Of a DNA stretch of 5,764 nt, positions 1 to 5,593 are shown piece by piece. A program made the translations under genes and the position numbers. Under the pieces are notes generated by a model that worked only from the letters and a program-made list of their open reading frames with translations, was not told the DNA's origin and made no database searches. Every line of letters starts with the position of its first letter. Within the stretch, counting starts at the first letter, position 1. Source of the stretch: Candidatus Sumerlaeota bacterium (lineage in GTDB: Bacteria > Sumerlaeota > Sumerlaeia > JADFCT01); assembly GCA_026398575.1 (NCBI GenBank), contig JAPLSP010000545.1, positions 1-5,764 on the forward strand, in the 5' to 3' direction.

Positions 1-11
1 TATGAACTGAA

Positions 12-245
12 TCAATATCCGTTGTAATTGCCATAGTACACCTTATATCCTGCCACATCTGCTTCCGGATTTGCCGACCATGAAATCACGACATCATTTC
101 CAGAAAGCGTTTTGGTCACGTTTATCGGTGCCGACAAGGGCACATCTATCCGGGGAGCGCTCTGCACAGAGGTGACAGTCACCATCCCATAAATCGCATC
201 ATCATATATATCCACGATCACATCACCGATGACTTCACCCCATGT
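12..245 (-). pseudogene. 3' fragment of an exported-type protein with a partial fibronectin type III domain
   Basis: Read on the minus strand, the last ~40 residues before a TGA at 14-12 match the first half of an FN3 domain: a proline-containing entry (SAPINVTKTLSG), the B-strand with the conserved Trp (DVVISWSANPE) and the C-strand (VAGYKVYYG). Upstream is a beta-rich stretch (GDVIVDIYDDAIYGMVTVTS). FN3 domains run about 90 residues, so this one stops about halfway. The frame beyond the stop continues as FSS to the window edge. The 5' end is missing: the open frame runs on antisense to the flavoprotein gene up to 467, but there it is only a GC-rich shadow. No start codon, signal peptide or RBS is visible, so 245 is an approximate limit set by the GC and homology switch. 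FN3 repeats are typical of secreted or cell-surface proteins such as glycosidases and adhesins. The parent function cannot be told. It is probably a dead remnant or one side of an assembly join. Confidence 0.55.
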
Positions 246-1419
246 TGGAAAATTGACGTTCAGCGCGATCGAACCGGGCGCCGGCCTGAAAAAGGCCCTG
301 AGTATAAGCCGCTCGGACGTGATCCGCGAAATCGCCGCCTCCGGACTGAAGGGGCGCGGCGGGGCCGGATTCCCGACCGATGTGAAATGGAACCTGGCCG
401 CCGCCACGATCTCGCCGGAGAAATTCGTCGTCTGCAACGCCGACGAAGGCGAGCCGGGCACATTCAAGGACCGGGTGATTCTCGATTGTTTCGCCGATCT
501 GGTTTTTGAAGGAATGACCCTGGCCGGTTATACGATCGGCGCCAAAATCGGCATTCTTTATCTGCGCCAGGAATACAGCTATCTGCGCCAAAAGATCCAA
601 GACACGCTCGACAAGCGCCGCAAGGAAGGCCTGCTGGGCCAGAACGCAGCGGGCAAAGCGGGATTCGATTTCGACATCACCATCCGCCTGGGCGCCGGCG
701 CCTACATCTGCGGCGAGGAAACCGCGCTGATCGAATCGCTGGAAGGCCAGCGGGGCGAGCCGCGCAACCGCCCGCCGTATCCCGTCAACACCGGCTACAA
801 GGACCGCCCGACCATCGTCAACAACGTTGAGACGCTGGCGTGGGCCGCGTGCATCCTGGCCAAGGGCGGCGCATGGTTCCATGCCTTGGGCACCGATAAA
901 TCCAAGGGCTTGAAGCTGTTCAGCATCTCGGGCGATTGCCAGCGCCCCGGCGTTTACGAATTCCCGATGGGCATCACCATCGCCCAGTTGATGAAAGAAG
1001 TCGGCGGCGAAAACGCCAAGGCCTGCCAGGTTGGCGGCGCCTCGGGACACATCGTTCCGGCCTCGATGTTCGAGCATACGATCGCGTTCGAAGACGTTCC
1101 GACCGGCGGCTCGATCATCGCCATCGGCCCGGAGCGCGACATCCTGACGCTGGCCCACAACTTCATGGAATTCTTCACGGAGGAATCATGCGGCCAGTGC
1201 ACGCCGTGCCGCGAAGGCAACGTCAAGCTGCTGGAAGGCGTGCAGATGTTGGAAGAGGGACGCTGTTCGATGGCCTATCTGAGGGAGTTGTGCCAATTGG
1301 GCGAGACGATGCAGCTGGCCAGCAAGTGCGGCCTGGGCCAGTCCAGCGCCAATGCCTTCCTTTCGATGGTCAAACACTTCCCGGATGAAATCATGGGCCG
1401 GACCGACCTGATTGTCTAA
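229..1419 (+). CDS. hydB: NuoF/HydB-type flavoprotein subunit of an NAD(P)-linked [FeFe] hydrogenase, N-terminally truncated
   Basis: This subunit should oxidise or reduce NAD(P)(H) at FMN and pass electrons through a 4Fe-4S cluster to HydA in the cytoplasm. Visible motifs in the 396 residues: the glycine-rich nucleotide/FMN loop KGRGGAGFPT (41-50), CNADEGEPGTFKDR (69-82), LGAGAYICGEETALIESLEG (154-173), an SLBB-like region (~225-285) and the 4Fe-4S ligands C321, C324 and C327 (SCGQCTPCR) with C367 (SKCGLGQ). HydB and HndC usually carry an N-terminal thioredoxin-like 2Fe-2S domain (~100+ residues) and a C-terminal 2x4Fe-4S domain; both are absent. Even the short NuoF/Nqo1 form has ~50 more N-terminal residues. 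Family similarity begins near GKLTF (residue 7), right where the FN3 remnant ends. The ATG at 229 has no Shine-Dalgarno, so the true start was probably lost or lies in the missing part. The stop is 19 bases before hydA, indicating one operon. A complex I NuoF role is less likely given the hydA neighbour. Confidence 0.9.
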   Translation: MTSPHVGKLTFSAIEPGAGLKKALSISRSDVIREIAASGLKGRGGAGFPTDVKWNLAAATISPEKFVVCNADEGEPGTFKDRVILDCFADLVFEGMTLAGYTIGAKIGILYLRQEYSYLRQKIQDTLDKRRKEGLLGQNAAGKAGFDFDITIRLGAGAYICGEETALIESLEGQRGEPRNRPPYPVNTGYKDRPTIVNNVETLAWAACILAKGGAWFHALGTDKSKGLKLFSISGDCQRPGVYEFPMGITIAQLMKEVGGENAKACQVGGASGHIVPASMFEHTIAFEDVPTGGSIIAIGPERDILTLAHNFMEFFTEESCGQCTPCREGNVKLLEGVQMLEEGRCSMAYLRELCQLGETMQLASKCGLGQSSANAFLSMVKHFPDEIMGRTDLIV

Positions 1420-1425
1420 GGAAAC

Positions 1426-1431
1426 AAGGAG
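1426..1431 (+). promoter_or_regulatory. Ribosome binding site fixing the hydA start
   Basis: AAGGAG lies 7 bases before the ATG at 1439. This favours that ATG over an in-frame TTG at 1412, which would overlap the end of hydB and has no such site. Confidence 0.85.
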
Positions 1432-1438
1432 ACTAGAT

Positions 1439-3367
1439 ATGACGCAGAAGAAAGAGATTAAAACAGAAACGCAACGCTCTCCCATGAGCACGCGTCCGCT
1501 GACCGTCACCGCTGCGGCGGATTCGGAAACCATTGGAGGGATGGTGCCGGTCGAGATAGATGGCAAACAGGTTTCGGTTCCCTTGGGCACGACGATCCTG
1601 GAGGCCGCCCGCAAATTGGGCATCCGCATCCCCACACTGTGTTATCACGAGGATTTGTGCATCGCCGGCGTTTGCCGGATTTGCGTCGTGGACGTTTCGG
1701 GCCAGCGCACGCTGCAGGCTTCGTGCGGCTATCCCATCACGGCCCCGATCAAGGTCAAGACGCATACCCGGACGGTGCGCCAGGCCCGCCGCCATATCCT
1801 GGACCTGATGCTCTCGAAGCATTACGGCGAGTGCTATTCATGCTTCCGCAACAACAACTGCGAGCTGCAATCGCTGTGCCGGGAATATGGCGTGGACTAT
1901 TACCGCTTCGGCCATCCGGATAAAAAGATGTATGAGATGGATGAGTCGAGCTACTCGGTCCGGCGCGACATGAACAAGTGCATCCTGTGCCGCCGCTGCG
2001 TGCGCACGTGCATTGACCTGCAGGAAGTGGGCGTGTACGAGGCCATTCATCGCGGCGGCGCCACGAAGATCGAAACCTTCAAGGACCGCCCGCTGGGCGA
2101 GGTGATCTGCATCAACTGCGGCCAGTGCATCAACCGCTGCCCGACGGCCGCCTTGCGCGCCAACGATCCGTCCGACGAAGTCTGGGCGGCCATTGACGAT
2201 CCCACGAAGCACGTCGTCATCCAGACGGCGCCCAGCCCGCGCGCGGGCATCGGCGAGTGTTTCGGCCTCGAACCGGGCCACGCCCTGACGTTCGAGATGA
2301 ACACCGCGCTGCGCCTGTGCGGGTTTGACAAGGTCTTCGACACGAACTTCACGGCCGACCTCACGATCATCGAGGAAGGCACGGAACTCATCAAGCGGCT
2401 CTACACGGCCCTGGTCAAGAAGGAGAAGGTCGCGCTGCCGCAATTCACCTCGTGCAGCCCGGGCTGGGTAAAATACATCGAGCATTTCTATCCCGAGATG
2501 CTCGACCATCTTTCCTCGGCCAAGAGCCCGCAGCAGATGTTCGGCGCGATCATCAAGACCTACTACGCGAAGATGCACAAGATTGATCCGGCCAACATCG
2601 TCACCGTGGCGCTGATGCCGTGCTCGGCCAAGAAATTCGAGTGCAACCGGCCCGAGATGTGCGACAGCGGCTACAAGGATATTGACTACGGCCTGACGAC
2701 GCGCGAGCTGGCGAAGATGATCAGCGAAGCGGGCATTCATCTGCCCGACATGCCCAAATCCGATTTCGACGATCCGTTCGGAACGGCCACGGGCTCGGGC
2801 GTCATCTTCGGCGCGACGGGCGGCGTCATGGAAGCGGCGCTGCGCTCGGTCATCGAACTGGTCTGCGGCATCAAAGTCGAAAGCATCTACGAACATGCCG
2901 ACATCATTCCGGTGCGCGGCTTCGAAGGCGTCAAGTATGCCGAAATCCGCATTCCCAAAGTCGGCCCCGTGCCCGACCTCCTTAAGCCGCTCGTGCCGAA
3001 TTGGGATTGGCTCGACGGAGTGACGGTGAAGGTTGGCGTGGCGCACGGCACGGCCAACGCCAAGAAGGTGCTCGAAGACATCAAGGCCGGCGGCAAGTTC
3101 AGCGAATGCCACTTCATCGAATTCATGGCGTGTCCCGGCGGCTGCCTGGGCGGCGGCGGACAACCGATCCCGACGTCGCCGGCGATCCGCGCCGCGCGCG
3201 CCCGCGCGATCTATTCCGAGGACGCGATCTACCAAATCCGCAAGTCGCACGAGAACCCGGCCGTGGCCAAGATCTATCAGGAATTCCTGACCGACGGCCC
3301 CTGCGGCCATCTCAGCCACAAACTGCTTCACACGCACTATACGGCGAGAGGCAAGTATATCGCGTAG
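1439..3367 (+). CDS. hydA: [FeFe] hydrogenase catalytic subunit HydA/HndD-like (group A, multi-cluster)
   Basis: Cytoplasmic enzyme for 2H+ + 2e- <-> H2. The 642 residues carry, in order: a NuoG-like 2Fe-2S domain (C68, C79, C82, C96); a His/Cys 4Fe-4S site (H128, C132, C135, C141); a two-cluster ferredoxin domain (C181/184/187/191 and C224/227/230/234); the H-cluster domain with L1 TSCSPGW (337-343), L2 MPCSAKKFE (393-401) and L3 (E561, M563, C565, C569, GGGGQP to 576); and a C-terminal small-subunit-type region ending RKSHENPAVAKIYQEF...LLHTHY (601-634). Length and layout match HndD/HydA of NAD(P)-linked or bifurcating hydrogenases. It follows hydB by 19 bases with a strong RBS. Oddities: L1 has Ser at the second Cys of the usual TSCC, A361 replaces the Thr/Ser-Cys seen in KSPQ contexts, and GECFG (272-276) replaces GEEFG. 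Maturases HydE, HydF and HydG are not in the window. Identification is very secure; direction and partner are inferred. Confidence 0.97.
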   Translation: MTQKKEIKTETQRSPMSTRPLTVTAAADSETIGGMVPVEIDGKQVSVPLGTTILEAARKLGIRIPTLCYHEDLCIAGVCRICVVDVSGQRTLQASCGYPITAPIKVKTHTRTVRQARRHILDLMLSKHYGECYSCFRNNNCELQSLCREYGVDYYRFGHPDKKMYEMDESSYSVRRDMNKCILCRRCVRTCIDLQEVGVYEAIHRGGATKIETFKDRPLGEVICINCGQCINRCPTAALRANDPSDEVWAAIDDPTKHVVIQTAPSPRAGIGECFGLEPGHALTFEMNTALRLCGFDKVFDTNFTADLTIIEEGTELIKRLYTALVKKEKVALPQFTSCSPGWVKYIEHFYPEMLDHLSSAKSPQQMFGAIIKTYYAKMHKIDPANIVTVALMPCSAKKFECNRPEMCDSGYKDIDYGLTTRELAKMISEAGIHLPDMPKSDFDDPFGTATGSGVIFGATGGVMEAALRSVIELVCGIKVESIYEHADIIPVRGFEGVKYAEIRIPKVGPVPDLLKPLVPNWDWLDGVTVKVGVAHGTANAKKVLEDIKAGGKFSECHFIEFMACPGGCLGGGGQPIPTSPAIRAARARAIYSEDAIYQIRKSHENPAVAKIYQEFLTDGPCGHLSHKLLHTHYTARGKYIA

Positions 3368-3426
3368 TGAGATGATCGGAATTCGGTGTTAGCTGTTTAG
3401 GATTTAAACGTCGAGTTTTGCATAGT

Positions 3427-3481
3427 CGGGGGATGGGGGCAGCGTTTCCGCTTGGATTAGGGAAAGCGCCTCTGTCCCCCG
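3427..3481 (+). terminator. Hairpin downstream of hydA, candidate terminator
   Basis: Outer arms CGGGGGA (3427-3433) and TCCCCCG (3475-3481) pair over 7 bp. An inner stem pairs GCG/TTTCC (3442-3449) with GGAAA/CGC (3461-3469, one bulged G) around an 11-base loop. It starts 60 bases after the hydA stop. The sequence that follows has only a short TTT (3488-3490), so as an intrinsic terminator it is weak. It could also protect the 3' end of the mRNA. Confidence 0.4.
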
Positions 3482-3523
3482 CTCTACTTTCTAGGCTGAA
3501 TCTGATAATTGTTGTTTTTGGCA

Positions 3524-3552
3524 TTGACACAACGAAATAGTTGTTTTCTAAT
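3524..3552 (+). promoter_or_regulatory. Sigma70-type promoter of the NTase-XRE cassette
   Basis: The -35 box TTGACA (3524-3529, perfect consensus) is separated by exactly 17 bases from TCTAAT (3547-3552, 5 of 6 matches to TATAAT). A transcript would start near 3559, about 110 bases before the NTase start. It is the best promoter-like sequence in the window. Confidence 0.65.
3529..3544. promoter_or_regulatory. Inverted repeat inside the promoter spacer, possible operator
   Basis: ACAAC (3529-3533) and GTTGT (3540-3544) form a 5+5 inverted repeat with a 6-base gap, starting on the last base of the -35 box and filling most of the spacer. A repressor bound here would block RNA polymerase. The HTH protein of the same cassette is the obvious candidate. 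The arms are short, so chance cannot be excluded. Confidence 0.35.
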
Positions 3553-3559
3553 TGCTTAC

Positions 3560-3613
3560 CACAGCAGTGGCATACTTGGGGCAACACTGAAACTCACGGG
3601 AATCACTGCTGTG
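3560..3613. repeat. Pair of 10-base inverted elements in the cassette leader
   Basis: CACAGCAGTG (3560-3569) and CACTGCTGTG (3604-3613) are exact reverse complements, 34 bases apart. Each copy is itself a CAC-N4-GTG near-palindrome. They can be read as one RNA stem with a 34-base loop or as two operator-like sites 44 bases apart, about four helical turns. The first lies at the expected transcription start. Confidence 0.45.
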
Positions 3614-3624
3614 CGAGATTCATA

Positions 3625-3672
3625 ATGCCTGTGCCGATCAAAACGCGCGCGATCAGTGAACGACAATCATGA
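3625..3672 (+). CDS. Possible 15-codon leader ORF overlapping the NTase start
   Basis: ATG at 3625 opens a frame encoding MPVPIKTRAISERQS and ending at TGA 3670-3672, so its stop overlaps the NTase start in an ATGA arrangement. The NTase ATG has no clear Shine-Dalgarno, and translational coupling from this leader would explain how it is read. The leader's own upstream signal is poor (GAG at 3616-3618). Such a short ORF can arise by chance. Confidence 0.2.
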   Translation: MPVPIKTRAISERQS

Positions 3673-4142
3673 ATCGAAACACATCATTAAGAGATTATCA
3701 TGCGGTCAATGATTTGCTCTCTGGGATTAGCAGAGTAGATTTGCGGGAATTCAAAAAGCGTTTCTGTTGGAATGAGCACAGATTGGAGCTCTTCTCATCC
3801 TTTGAGAAAGCGATGGAAGTATTGAGAAAAGCCGGAGCTTTGGCCGTTATAATTGGTGGCAGCTATGTGCGCAATGTGGAATATCCGGATGATATTGACG
3901 CATGCTGGCTGGCTGGTAAAAACTTCGATGAGGATAATGTCCCGCCGCAATGGGAAGATATGATTTACAGCCGCAAAAAAATGAAGGACTCGCTTAATCT
4001 TCATTTTCAAGCGATTTATTACGAGAACCTAGATTCTCCGATTGCCTGTGGCGTTCTTGAAAATTGGCTCGCAGTTCATCAAATGGATAGAAACGGCGAA
4101 GAGAGAGAAGTTTTCCTGATTGATCTGTGCCTGACTGGGTGA
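3669..4142 (+). CDS. NTase-fold protein (DUF6932-like), putative toxin or effector of a two-gene cassette
   Basis: The 157-residue protein shows the core signature of nucleotidyltransferase-fold proteins: a hydrophobic strand followed by GGS (AVIIGGSYVRNV, residues 59-70), then a D-x-D pair D75/D77 in YPDDIDACW. In active family members these residues bind metal and nucleotide. No signal peptide or membrane segment is visible, so it should be cytosolic. The ending REVFLIDLCLTG looks like a natural C-terminus. By recollection it resembles the small DUF6932-type proteins encoded just before an XRE regulator; that name is not verified. The substrate is unknown; NTase toxins of other families modify tRNA or proteins. 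No HEPN partner is present, so this is not a MNT/HEPN pair. The start is chosen as the first ATG of the open frame; it lacks an RBS and overlaps a leader ORF. Base composition is clearly more AT-rich than hydA, suggesting acquisition. Confidence is high that it is a gene, moderate for the fold, low for the role. Confidence 0.8.
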   Translation: MNRNTSLRDYHAVNDLLSGISRVDLREFKKRFCWNEHRLELFSSFEKAMEVLRKAGALAVIIGGSYVRNVEYPDDIDACWLAGKNFDEDNVPPQWEDMIYSRKKMKDSLNLHFQAIYYENLDSPIACGVLENWLAVHQMDRNGEEREVFLIDLCLTG

Positions 4143-4173
4143 AGCAAGCGCCTCCCTATGAATCCAATACATT

Positions 4174-4177
4174 GGAG
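4174..4177 (+). promoter_or_regulatory. Ribosome binding site choosing the XRE start
   Basis: GGAG stands 9 bases before the ATG at 4187. An in-frame GTG at 4127, overlapping the NTase end by 16 bases, has no comparable site and would add 20 residues unlike the family's usual N-terminus. Confidence 0.6.
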
Positions 4178-4186
4178 TTCCTGACA

Positions 4187-4660
4187 ATGATCCAGAATTC
4201 TAAGCAATATCAGATAACTGAAAGCCAAATGGCCAAGATAGAATCCGTTTTGCGGATGGCCAGAAATTCCTCAAAGGAGGCAAGTTCAAGGCTTTATGGC
4301 GCCATGATTGATGGTCTTCGTTCCCAGATTGAGGATATGCGCAAGGAACTGCGCGAATATGATTCCTGGAAAAAGGCGCGCGCGCTTAAGCTCAATGGCT
4401 TTGCGCAAATGGCTATGTTCTTGACCCAGGCTCGCATTGCGCGGGGTTATACCCAAAAAGACCTTGCTGAAAAACTCCGCCTGAAACCGCAACAGATTCA
4501 ACGCTATGAGGCTACGGGATACAGCACCGCCAGCCTGAGGCGCATTCAGGAAATCATGCGAACGCTGCAAGTGGATATCGTTGCCGATATACCACTCCGG
4601 ACAAAGAAAGCAGCCGGCGGAGCTGCCACTCTCCAGAGAGCTTCCGCACGGACAGCGTAA
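4187..4660 (+). CDS. XRE/Cro-type HTH protein with helical N-terminus, putative antitoxin and autoregulator
   Basis: The 157-residue protein has two parts. Residues ~6-65 are a charged, helix-prone segment (KQYQITESQMAKIESVL ... LRSQIEDMRKELREYDS). Residues ~75-131 are an XRE HTH: MAMFLTQARIARGYTQKDLAEKL with the recognition-helix region KPQQIQRYEATGYSTASLRRI. From memory, this combination, with QQIQRYEA and the ITESQ-type opening, is a widespread family of chromosomal and plasmid regulators, often paired with a small toxin-like gene. The helical segment may dimerise or bind the partner. The gene follows the NTase by 44 bases in the same direction with its own RBS, so the order is effector first, regulator second, as in HigBA-type modules. 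It is probably cytoplasmic, binding its own promoter region near 3524-3613. The tail from ~138 (TKKAAGGAATLQRASARTA) is low-complexity and unlikely to be structured. The regulator fold is secure; the antitoxin role is inferred from the pairing. Confidence 0.88.
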   Translation: MIQNSKQYQITESQMAKIESVLRMARNSSKEASSRLYGAMIDGLRSQIEDMRKELREYDSWKKARALKLNGFAQMAMFLTQARIARGYTQKDLAEKLRLKPQQIQRYEATGYSTASLRRIQEIMRTLQVDIVADIPLRTKKAAGGAATLQRASARTA

Positions 4661-4771
4661 ACGCGCCATAAGAATACCCCCATCCGCAAATAGCGCAAAG
4701 GCTTGTGGCGTCCAGGATACGTCTTATTAAGTTGCCGAATTGCCGTCTGTGGCTCGAAAACCTCTTGCGCG

Positions 4772-4800
4772 TGCCGGGGTTTCGATGCATGCTCCCGGCA
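4772..4800 (+). other. Strong stem-loop between the XRE gene and the pilin gene
   Basis: TGCCGGG (4772-4778) pairs perfectly with CCCGGCA (4794-4800), with a possible extra G-U pair, around a ~15-base loop containing the palindrome ATGCAT. It lies 112 bases after the XRE stop and 43 bases before the pilin ATG. No T-run follows, so it is not a standard intrinsic terminator. It may separate the two transcripts or sit in the pilin leader. The rest of 4661-4843 shows no gene. Confidence 0.35.
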
Positions 4801-4830
4801 GATTATGGCATTCATATTATCGTATAAGAC

Positions 4831-4837
4831 GGGAGGA
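4831..4837 (+). promoter_or_regulatory. Ribosome binding site of the pilin-like gene
   Basis: GGGAGGA ends 6 bases before the ATG at 4844. It fixes the start there and excludes an upstream in-frame ATG at 4703, which would place 47 cysteine-rich residues before the prepilin peptide. Confidence 0.85.
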
Positions 4838-4843
4838 AGAATC

Positions 4844-5509
4844 ATGCGCACTCATTTGAGGGCCTTCACACTCATCGAATTGCTCATCGTCATCGCGATC
4901 ATCGCCATTCTCGCGTTGATCGCCATTCCCAATTTCCTCGAAGCACAGACGCGCTCGAAGGTCGCGCGCGCCCAGTCGGATATGCGCACCATCGCCACCG
5001 CCGTCGAAGCCTACTACGTGGATTACAACAATTATTTCACGCTCGCAACGGACGATACGGGATATGGAAAATCCGCCACGGTCACGTACGGAGGCCCTAC
5101 GGATAATTTTCAGAGATATAGCAGCATCACAACACCCGTGGCTTACATCACGTCTTTGCCCCGCGATCCATTCTCGAAGGTGGTTCCAGACGTGAAAATA
5201 GCGGGATGGCGGGTTCCCGCGCTTTATCTCTATCACAGCGGCAACCAGGGGCAGGCGGCCAACTCGACAACCCGCGAAGTGTTTGCCATCGTCAGCAAAG
5301 GACCCGATCTCCAGACGAATTTATACAATCTATGGAACACGGATCAGCAGCTGGATGTGAACGAGCAGAATACTGACTGGACGTTTATCCTGGCCTATGA
5401 CGCGACGAATGGCACCATCAGCCGTGGAGACATCGCGCGCACCGGCGGCGGCCATACCACCTATTTCCCCACCAATTTCTATTGGAAAGCTCCGAACATA
5501 AATCCGTAA
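4844..5509 (+). CDS. Type IV pilin / type II secretion pseudopilin-like protein (prepilin N-terminus)
   Basis: The 221-residue protein begins with a class III prepilin signal, MRTHLRA|FTLIELL. Cleavage by the prepilin peptidase after A7 would leave F8 as the methylated N-terminal residue. E12 is the conserved Glu+5 and P29 the usual Pro+22. Residues 8-28 form the single hydrophobic helix that anchors the subunit in the inner membrane before assembly. The next part (NFLEAQTRSKVARAQSDMRTIATAVEAYYVDYNNY, broken here only by residue numbering 30-64) is typical of GspG/PulG-like proteins. The body has TTPVAYITSLPRDPF (97-110), SKGPD (151-155) and AYDATNGTISRGDIARTGG (184-202), a layout I associate with pseudopilins of PVC-like and candidate phyla. 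Position -1 is Ala rather than the commoner Gly. No other secretion or pilus gene is in the window, so this is a lone or orphan minor pilin. Its exact role (pilus, pseudopilus or surface protein) is open. Confidence 0.92.
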   Translation: MRTHLRAFTLIELLIVIAIIAILALIAIPNFLEAQTRSKVARAQSDMRTIATAVEAYYVDYNNYFTLATDDTGYGKSATVTYGGPTDNFQRYSSITTPVAYITSLPRDPFSKVVPDVKIAGWRVPALYLYHSGNQGQAANSTTREVFAIVSKGPDLQTNLYNLWNTDQQLDVNEQNTDWTFILAYDATNGTISRGDIARTGGGHTTYFPTNFYWKAPNINP

Positions 5510-5545
5510 TCGGAGCGTAAGGCCCCCTCACATCTGCCTCCATCT

Positions 5546-5582
5546 CCTGCCTCGGATATTTCCGCAGGGGGTATAGGTTTTT
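5546..5582 (+). terminator. Weak terminator candidate after the pilin-like gene
   Basis: CCTG (5546-5549) with CAGG (5565-5568) and an inner CGG/CCG (5553-5555 / 5562-5564) can form a bulged hairpin with an ATATTT loop. An alternative is CCCCCT (5523-5528) with AGGGGG (5566-5571). A run of five T (5578-5582) follows about nine bases later, which is farther than ideal. Confidence 0.3.
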
Positions 5583-5593
5583 ATCAAAAATCT

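Noticed and set aside
235..1158. Long open frame antisense to hydB
   Set aside because: It lies opposite a gene with clear family motifs; its composition is Arg/Ala/Asp-rich with no recognisable motif, as expected of an antisense shadow in GC-rich DNA.
1412..1414. TTG as the hydA start
   Set aside because: It would overlap the hydB stop and lacks an RBS; the ATG at 1439 has AAGGAG at ideal spacing.
229..1419. Complex I NuoF
   Set aside because: The motifs are shared with NuoF, but the immediate co-oriented [FeFe] hydrogenase gene and the absence of nuo genes favour a hydrogenase flavoprotein.
1838..3337. Open frame of ~500 codons antisense to hydA
   Set aside because: The sense frame has every cluster-binding motif of HydA; the antisense product is low-complexity and has no RBS.
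3312..3587. Minus-strand open frame of 91 codons covering the end of hydA and the intergenic hairpin
   Set aside because: It overlaps the HydA C-terminus, crosses the hairpin and the cassette promoter region, and shows no recognisable domain.
4127..4129. GTG as the XRE start
   Set aside because: It has no good RBS, and the ATG at 4187 gives the N-terminus expected of the family.
4684..4708. Small hairpin after the XRE gene (CCGCA/TGTGG with inner AGC/GCT)
   Set aside because: Short, interrupted stem with a G-U pair and no T-run; too weak to call a terminator.
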